Shown here piece after piece: positions 57,420 to 64,000 of a stretch of 64,000 bases of DNA; position 1 is the stretch's first letter, and each line of letters begins with the position of its first letter. Under the pieces are notes generated by a model. It saw only the letters and a list, made by a program, of their open reading frames with translations. It made no database searches and was not told the origin of the DNA. This DNA comes from Doris montereyensis (taxonomy: Eukaryota; Mollusca; Gastropoda; Nudibranchia; Dorididae), in the NCBI GenBank assembly GCA_037039925.1, contig JAXRKP010000244.1:329501-393500 (forward strand), written 5' to 3'. A program made the translations under genes and the position numbers.

Positions 57420-59330
57420 TCTTTCTTTCTTTATCATTTCCCATTCTACTTTCCGGTGTATGGGTTTAGATGCCATCTGCTTTGGTTTGATCTCTTAGTG
57501 TTGTGTTTCTAATTTTGTCTCTTTTAGTTTTTCCTTACTACTCTTCTAATATATTTCTATTCAGCTGCATGTACTCTTCTGTATTCCCTATGTCTGAGGT
57601 CCAGGTTTTGCTGCCATAGAGTAGGGAAGGACATTAAACTTTTTCCATGTTTCCATGATTTCGCTGTCTTCCTTCATTATTTCTCCTAAATGACATTCTT
57701 CATTTGTCGTATTGGGCATGCTTTGGTCTTTCTAATGCTCTTCATTTCCCCCAGAACACCTTTTGATTTCCTTGATGGCTTTCTTGAAGTCCTTGTCCAA
57801 ACTCTTCCCACTGTTCCTGTTTTTGCTTTACTCACTTTCTCTTTGGCGATAGATCTTTTACTCACGTAATCTATCCTATCCTCTGGCTTCTTTCTTTGCA
57901 AGTATTTCTTCTTTCCGAACCAGGCATCCTTCTTTTCTTTGATCTTAATCTTGACATTTTCATTTCACCATGCTGTTCTTTTCCTATCTCATTTAATTTA
58001 TTTCCTACCACATACCTCTTCAATACAACTGAGGAGTTTTCTTTATATACATTTGCCACTTTTCTTCTATTGTGCTATCATTCAGATCCATCTACCTTTC
58101 ACTGATAAATCTTTTTATCCTGAATTGGTATATATCTGTGTTACTATTGGTTTATTTAGTTTTTCTATTTTGAGTTTAGTATCTTCCTTCTCTTTCCTTT
58201 TCTGTTTATTTTCTTCAGTCAGTAATCTCATTTTGGCAATTGCTAGGTGATGGTCACTAAATATTTCAGCTCCTCTGTTTACTCTTGCGTCCATCGTACT
58301 GTACAAAAGGGAGCTGCTAACTATTACATGGTCTATGATTGACTTTTCACATCTGTCTTCATTTACTCTTGTATATTTGTGGATGTCTTTATGAGGAAAA
58401 CAAGTGTTGGCTATTTTCATGTTATTCTTTAGGCAAAAATCTAGTAGTCTCACTTCATTTGGAAAAGTTGTTGTCTCTCCTTTACCTTTTACTCCTCCTG
58501 ATGTTTCTACATTGTTGCCTACTCTAACGTTTTAAATCTCCTAAAACCATAAGTTCCTGTTTGGGTTTGAAATTCTGTGCAGCTATTTACAAGTCATTTT
58601 CAAAGATATCCTTTTCTTTTTGGAGGCTTATTCGTTTTGCCCATAAGCTATTAATAATTTATTTTCTCTTCCTTTTGGTTTAATGTTTACCTCTAATAGC
58701 CGTGGGCTTATAAATGTTAAATTTTCTAGTAGTTTTTTCTGTCTTTTATGCATCAGCTCTATCTTTGACATCCATCCCTGAGAAGATTAAAGTATGATTT
58801 GGTCCTACATTTTCAATTCCTTGTCCTTTTTTCTTTGTTTCTGTAATGGCCAAAATATCTAGTTTGATTTTTTCCATTTCTTCAGCTAATTCTAACTCTT
58901 TTCCATTTATTGCCCTAATATTCCATGTTCCAAAAATCACAGTCCGTGTTCGTTTGTATGTTCGTCTTCGTGAGATCAAGCCAGGTATATCGTCATATAT
59001 GTACTTCTTTGAATCTGTTTGTTTTGGATAAGCAGGGGATTAGCCCACTACCCTAGGTAGATGGTGGGGCTGCCACCTTGAGGCCCCCTACCAGGCCTTG
59101 TTATTTTCTGTCAGGGTTAACTCCTTTAGCCTTTGGTTGACCAGCTGCAAGGCAGCAGGTTGTTTTCTGTCATGGACCTTAGCCTTTGGTCAAGACTAGC
59201 ATGCAAGGCAGCAGATTGTTTTCTGTCAGGGTTAACTCCCTTAGCCTTTGGTCAGCCAAGACCTGCCTGCAAGGCAGCAGGAGATTCGTGGAGGGAGAGA
59301 CCGCCTAATCCCCGTCAACTGCCTGGTTAT
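57420..59330 (-). mobile_element. LINE with endonuclease domain and RT core missing (copy 2)
   Basis: Minus strand. 5' subrepeats (AGCCTTTGGTCAGCCAAGAC, CAAGGCAGCAGG) at 59330-59050, then the endonuclease start [20 protein letters not shown] and [15 protein letters not shown] (58950-58800). The end of the domain is IDHVIVSSSLLYSTMD and EIFSDHHLAIAKMRLL (about 58330-58220). Next come the linker EDRIDYVSKRSIAKEKVSKA and a short C-terminal part with TKRDKIRNTTLRDQTKADG. An AAAGAAAGAAAG tail closes the element at 57420. WN, E and SDHH are apurinic-type endonuclease motifs. The several hundred residues of reverse transcriptase expected between are absent. Confidence 0.88.
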
Positions 59331-59479
59331 TTAAAACTAAGGGAAGAAAAAATTGATTTTCTTAAGTTATCTTCTTTCTTTTTCTTTTCTGTTGTTGGAT
59401 ATAGCAGTTTTTGCATCTCACCCCCTCATATATATAAGAATACTGTTGCCAATTTTTAGAATGTGAATGAAGTGAAAAT

Positions 59480-59722
59480 AAGGGTGGGGAGAGGGGTTAT
59501 TGAGTTTTATAGCATGAAGCGGAACAGGTGATAACAATCTTCTCCTTGACAAGACACTGGTCTGATACAGATTTTTACTCTCAAGCTAGTGCTTGAACCC
59601 ATTTGCACCTGGGTCAAAGGGGAAAACGTGTCTTTCCCAAGGATCACAACACTAGGATTCAAATTGGGGACCTCATGATCCCAAGTCAGACAGCTTAGCC
59701 ACTTGATCACCTATGCCACCCT
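59480..59722 (-). repeat. tRNA-derived SINE, family A
   Basis: Minus-strand head near 59715 (TGGCATAGGTGATCAAGTGG). The B box is degenerate (CCAATTTGAATCC). The body is shared with the other five copies. Confidence 0.8.
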
Positions 59723-60196
59723 TTCCCTCAGGCACTTTTTTCAAGGGGTTTGTATATTTGTCTTTTCATTGTTTCTCAGTCAAATATCTTCATGTTGGTA
59801 TGAAATTGATGGTCAGAATAATAATCATATAATATAATTAATGAGTGTTACCAAAAATGTCTTTTGAGCATTTATAAACATAGCGAATATTTTCAAATAG
59901 AACAAAGTATATTTGTAAAACAAAATAATTGATAAAACTGAAATCAATCCACCATCTTCTTCCATAAATAGCTGTGGTTCGATTGGTGTGTTTGATATTT
60001 TTCCATTTGCCTGAGATAAAAGCATTTTTTGGGTATTCTAACCAATCTGACATATGTTTTCCAACAGCCCACCACTTTGAATGTTGCATCCAGTGTCAAG
60101 GAATCAAATTAGTTACTATTGTATGAACGAAATATTTAAAAACATAATTTTCAAATGTCAATCTCATGATGTTTAAAAATATTCTATTTCTTACAG

Positions 60197-60455
60197 ATTT
60201 GAAACCACAACTGATAATGTCCGAGAGAGATAAGGCAGGTACCTCCAGGTTGGACAAAGATGATTCAATAAAATGGCGCAAGTTTGAATCTCAGAATATT
60301 GTGCACCGGCTTATTCATAGAGAAATTTTTGCTGGATTCCCAGGAACTGTGTTTAATAGGATACGTAAATTTTATACTCATGTTGTTCCTAACTTCAGTA
60401 TTCTGAATGTTGAAAAGCCACCTTGTTATCTACGCAAGTTTTCACCAGACGGAAA
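60197..60455 (+). CDS. DET1: DET1 homologue, first coding exon
   Basis: DET1 (de-etiolated-1) is a nuclear WD40-like protein that acts with DDA1, DDB1 and CUL4-COP1 in ubiquitin ligase complexes. Acceptor tttcttacag, donor gtgagt. The likely start is ATG at 60217, giving MSERDKAGTSRLDKDDSIKW, with a short 5' UTR part in the same exon. Conserved residues are QNIVHRLIHREI, then FYTHVVPNFSILNVEKPPCY and LRKFSPDG, against vertebrate [32 protein letters not shown] and LRKFSPDG. The frame is intact. The remaining exons are not in the 3.5 kb to the right and must lie outside the window. Confidence 0.95.
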
Positions 60456-60780
60456 GTGAGTTGTTCATTGCATTCATTATTGTTTCAACAAGTCTCACTT
60501 GATGTTCCTCTAGACTGTTAAGTTAGTATTTAGAACAGGAAACTCTTTTGTTGTAGTTTTTAATCTTTTGCTGTGAATTTATAAATACATTTCCACATGT
60601 ACAGGGATAGAGATATTTATTTATAGCTCAGAACAATCTAGTTGCTTTTGTAGTTATTGCCATGGTTTGTGGTGGATAAAAATAATAATTGTCAGACTGC
60701 TTTTGTTTTTACTAGATCTAGATCTACAGATATTTCTGTTATAAAGTTTTATAAATAAAAGTGATCTACATATTGGTTGG
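60456..60780 (+). other. DET1 intron start
   Basis: AT-rich, no repeat or exon recognised up to the LINE end at about 60780. Confidence 0.6.
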
Positions 60781-62210
60781 AGAGAAAATTTGTTTTCTTT
60801 CTTTCTTGATCAGCTCCCATTCTACCTTCCGGTATATGGGTTAAGATACCTAAAATGATCTTTCTCCAGGCTGCCCTGTCCTGATATTTTCTGTTTCCTT
60901 CTGTGAAATTTAAATTTCTTTGCTTTAATGCCTCTTTTATATCTTCTTCCCACTTTCTCAGAGGTCTATCTTTTGGTCTTTTACATTGAGTTTTAGCTGT
61001 ATACTGATTTAGCTCTATTGTCATTCATTCTGTTTACATACCCAAACCATTTCAGTTGATTTATTTTTATCTTAGTTTTTATACCATCTGCTTTTGTTTG
61101 ATCTCTTAGTGTTGTGTTTCTGATTTTGTCTCTTTTAGTTTTCCTACTACTCTTCTTAGATATTTAATTTCAGCTGTCTTTTTTTGTTTGATCTTAATCA
61201 TGACATTCTTATTCCATCTTGCTGTTCTTTTCCCATTCTTTTAATTTGTTTCCTCCATCTTTTGAGTACAGCTGAGGAGTGTTTCTTTATACATTTGCCA
61301 CTTTTCTTCTATTGTGCTATCATTTAGATCCATCTGCCTTTTACTGATAAATATTTTTATCCACATATCTGTGTTTACTATTGGTTTATTTAGTTCTTCT
61401 ATTTTGAGTTTAGTATCTTCCTTCTCTTTCCTTTTCTGTTTGTTTTCTTTCAGTAATCTCAGTTTGGCAATCACTAGGTGATGATCACTAAATATTTTCT
61501 CTGTTTATTCTTGCACCCAATGTACAGTAAAAAAGGGAGCTGCTAACTATTACAAAGTCTATGATCCATCTGTCTTCATTTACTCTTGTGTATTTGTGGA
61601 TGTCTTTATGAGGAAAAAAAAAGGTGTTGGCTATTTTTTTAGGCAAAAATCTATTAGTCTCTCCATTTGGAGAATTGTCTCTCCTACTTTACCTATTACT
61701 CCTTCTGATGTTTTATTGTTGCCTACTCTGAGTTTATTCCTTAAAGCATTTTAGTTCCTGTTTGGGTTTGAGATTCTCTGCAGCTAGTTGTCAATCGTTT
61801 TCGAAGATATGTTTTTCTTCTTTGGTGGCTTATTCGTTTGGTCCATAAGCTATTAATGATTTAATTTCTCTTCCTTTTGGTCTAAAATTTACCTCTAATA
61901 GCTGTGAACTTACAAATGTCCAACTTTCTGCCTTTTTTATGTATTAGGAGGCCTACTCCTGCTCTTATATCTTTGCATCTACTCCATGATTTGTATTTTT
62001 ATTCCTTGTCCTTTTGTCTTTGTTTCTGTAATGGCCAAAATATCTAGTCTGAATTTTTCTAATTTCTTTAGCAAAGTCTAACTCTTTTCCATTTATTGCC
62101 CTAATATTCCATTTTCCAAATTCTTTTCACAGTTTGGTTTTCTGTCTGCCGGCCATGTTATTTTCTGTTAGGGTTAATTTTAGCCTTTGGTCAAGTGCAA
62201 GGCAGCAGGA
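60780..62210 (-). mobile_element. LINE with endonuclease domain and RT core missing (copy 3)
   Basis: Minus strand. 5' fragments near 62210-62130, degraded endonuclease region 62110-61440, a linker frame [20 protein letters not shown], then directly a C-terminal part: KRPKDRPLRKWEEDIKEALK and QDRAAWRKIILGILT. This is the basic RP..RW..DI...DR..WR ending typical of LINE pol proteins. The tail is AAGAAAGAAAGAAAAC. The reverse transcriptase core is absent, as in copy 2. Confidence 0.88.
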
Positions 62211-62239
62211 AAAAAGGTGTTGTTTAACTTTATCCTGTC

Positions 62240-63060
62240 AATTTTTAGGCCAAAATCTATTAGTTCTCCATTTGGAGTGGATAAGTTGTTGTCTCCCCTT
62301 TCCATTTACCTATTAATATTCCATTTTATTTTGTTACAAATTTCTGGAGTTTAAATCTCCTTAAAGCATTTTAGTTTTGCCCTGTTTGGGTTTGAGATTT
62401 CAATCTGGGAGCTAGTTGTCAATCTTCATCTGCATCGAGTGATAGTGAGGAAGAGGTTCTGAAGATATATTTAGATCTACTGGCATTATTCAGTTTGGTT
62501 AAGCTGATTAATGATTTGGTTTAGCGGGTGAAAATTTGACCAACTTCTCCTTTGGTCTAAAATTTCGTCTAATAGCTGTGAACTTGATATTTTGGACAGT
62601 CCAAATACGCCTATAGTAGCGGTCCAACGTCAGCATTGGAATTTATAATCGGATGGAGCCCGTTTCAATTTGCTAGTACTTCCTTTGCCAGTCTATTAGG
62701 AGGCCTACTCCTGCTCTAGCTAAAGTATCTTGCGATTTACTTTTGAGCTCCAGATTTGAGCCATTTTCTGATTTGGTCCTACATTTTCTATTCCAATTTG
62801 TCAAAGCTCGTCCAAATATCACATCAAGTCTTTGTTTCTGCAACTGGGTATGTCTACAATGTGTTCACCTATTAAACATCATATCACCCAGTGACCCAAC
62901 ATCTGAGCTGTCAAAGTTTTTGCAAAGCTACTGTCACCATTGGACAAGGGCCTCAATTCTGCCTTTTTCCATTTATTGTCACCACTACCTAATATTCCAG
63001 AAGCAATTAAAAAATAACACAGTCCGTTTGGCTTTTTGACCAGATTTTGTAGCTTGTCCG
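62240..63060 (-). mobile_element. Scrambled LINE endonuclease region (copy 4)
   Basis: Successive short blocks of the family appear in the right order (AGGCCAAAATCTATTAG at about 62257, CCTGTTTGGGTTTGAGATTT at 62380, GGTCTAAAATTTCGTCTAAT at 62553, AGGAGGCCTACTCCTGCTC at 62697, TTCCATTTATTGTCACC at 62967). They are separated by unrelated blocks of similar size. See the finding on this stretch. Confidence 0.65.
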
Positions 63061-64000
63061 TCATGTGAGTGAAAGTTCAGTGAGACGAAAAAGAGGCCAC
63101 ATTGTTATAATTCAACATACAACCAAAATATGAAATACATTGAACAAGTTTGCTTAGCGCCAAATCTTACAAGTGGTGGAAAAAATTTTCTTCTGGCTCC
63201 TTGAACTGGCCCACATCAATGCCAGCATTCTTTTGATCTGACAGACCCACGGATAAGTACCACTGTCACTCATCAGTTAGATGGATGGGGATAAGCATGA
63301 TAATTCCCAACCGACCACCCCCAGTTGTTGGCTGCCATTTGATGGGTCCTGATAAAGGCCAGTTTGCAGCAGTGAAAAAGGAAAAGAACAACAAATTTTC
63401 TGTTACAGGGTGTAACTGTTTCAGGCTTTAGCCTTTGGTCAACGGCAAGGGACATTTAGGCATAACTTTCTTTTGGCAAGCAAACTTTTCACAAAACATT
63501 TTTAATTGGATTAGCACCTGTACACAAAATTTCATTGATAGAAGTAGTTAGCTGAGATATAACTCAAGTAAGTGGAAAAAAATATATATAAATTGTTTCA
63601 TTTTTTCTGTTCCAATACCCCAAATCATCTCAAACACATTTTTTAACAATTTCATATATAATTTGTGTATGGTGGAAGTCATGGAAAGGAAGTTATCCTT
63701 TGGTCAACTTTTGGACAAAGACTTTCCCATTTCCTGCAAGGCAGCAGGGAGATATAACTCAAGTGGACAAAATATATGTAAATTGCTCCATTTTTATGAG
63801 ATTTATGTTTAATCCAATTCATCTACATTTTTGTGTAGGTGCCTTTACCTTCAATTTCATATATAATATGAGTAAAATTTGTAAAATTCACAGGGGAAGT
63901 GTTTTTAATTGTCTTTCAATTATTATATAAAAATACATTTATTTTGTTATAAAAACATTTCGTATCATGAGATTTAAATTTAGAACTAACTATCTGTTGC
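63061..64000. other. Mosaic intronic sequence
   Basis: No exon recognised. Pieces of the LINE 5' subrepeat (TTTAGCCTTTGGTCAACGGC at 63427, TGCAAGGCAGCAGGGA at 63736) are scattered through other sequence. A block with GAGATATAACTCAAGT occurs twice (63553 and 63751). Confidence 0.55.

Larger units (their letters stand above)
55127..60196. other. Divergent spacer between MRPS30 and DET1
   Basis: About 5 kb between the MRPS30 start codon and the first recognised DET1 coding exon. It should contain the MRPS30 promoter and the DET1 promoter with any 5' UTR exon. No TATA box or CpG-rich stretch is obvious. Holds (ACT)n, (GA)n, a MITE, a LINE copy and a SINE. Confidence 0.55.

Overview
This is animal nuclear DNA: AT-rich, intron-dense, with GT-AG splice sites and a heavy load of SINEs, LINE fragments, MITEs and satellites. 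Protein similarity and the repeat style suggest an invertebrate, plausibly a mollusc such as a gastropod. I cannot name the species, and no bacterial, organellar or viral gene set is visible. Three conserved protein genes are recognised by comparison with remembered family sequences. (1) Positions 294 to 28987, plus strand: 19 coding exons of a cytosolic carboxypeptidase 1 gene (AGTPBP1/CCP1, tubulin deglutamylase family), missing its 5' part. (2) Positions 55126 to 41543, minus strand: a mitochondrial large-subunit ribosomal protein gene, MRPS30 (mL65). (3) Positions 60197 to 60455, plus strand: the first coding exon of DET1, the substrate-adaptor component of the DDB1-CUL4 ubiquitin ligase. 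The remaining exons lie to the right of the window.

Layout. 0 to 29 kb: CCP1 exons separated by repeat-rich introns (minisatellites, a GA/GGGA tract, an 852-bp hAT-type MITE, several tRNA-derived SINEs, two copies of a TIR-bearing MITE, one LINE copy). 29 to 41.5 kb: 3' flank and intergenic DNA between two convergent genes, with a long CT/CA satellite (34.9-36.2 kb) and a 43-bp satellite (38 kb). 41.5 to 55.1 kb: MRPS30 with long introns. 55.1 to 60.2 kb: divergent spacer between MRPS30 and DET1, holding microsatellites, a MITE and a LINE copy. 60.5 to 64 kb: DET1 intron filled by LINE copies and a strange mosaic stretch.

The three genes do not form a pathway. The main points of interest are structural. 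First, many apparent single-base frameshifts sit in otherwise well conserved exons of CCP1 and MRPS30, mostly at short homopolymers, which points to indel errors in the assembly or, less likely, gene decay. Second, splice-site-bearing pieces (exon end plus donor, or acceptor tract) are tandemly duplicated inside CCP1 introns at three independent places. Third, three LINE copies of one family appear to share loss of the reverse transcriptase core. Fourth, an interleaved mosaic of LINE and unrelated sequence lies at 62.2 to 63.9 kb. I did not find evidence for a clearly new biological system.
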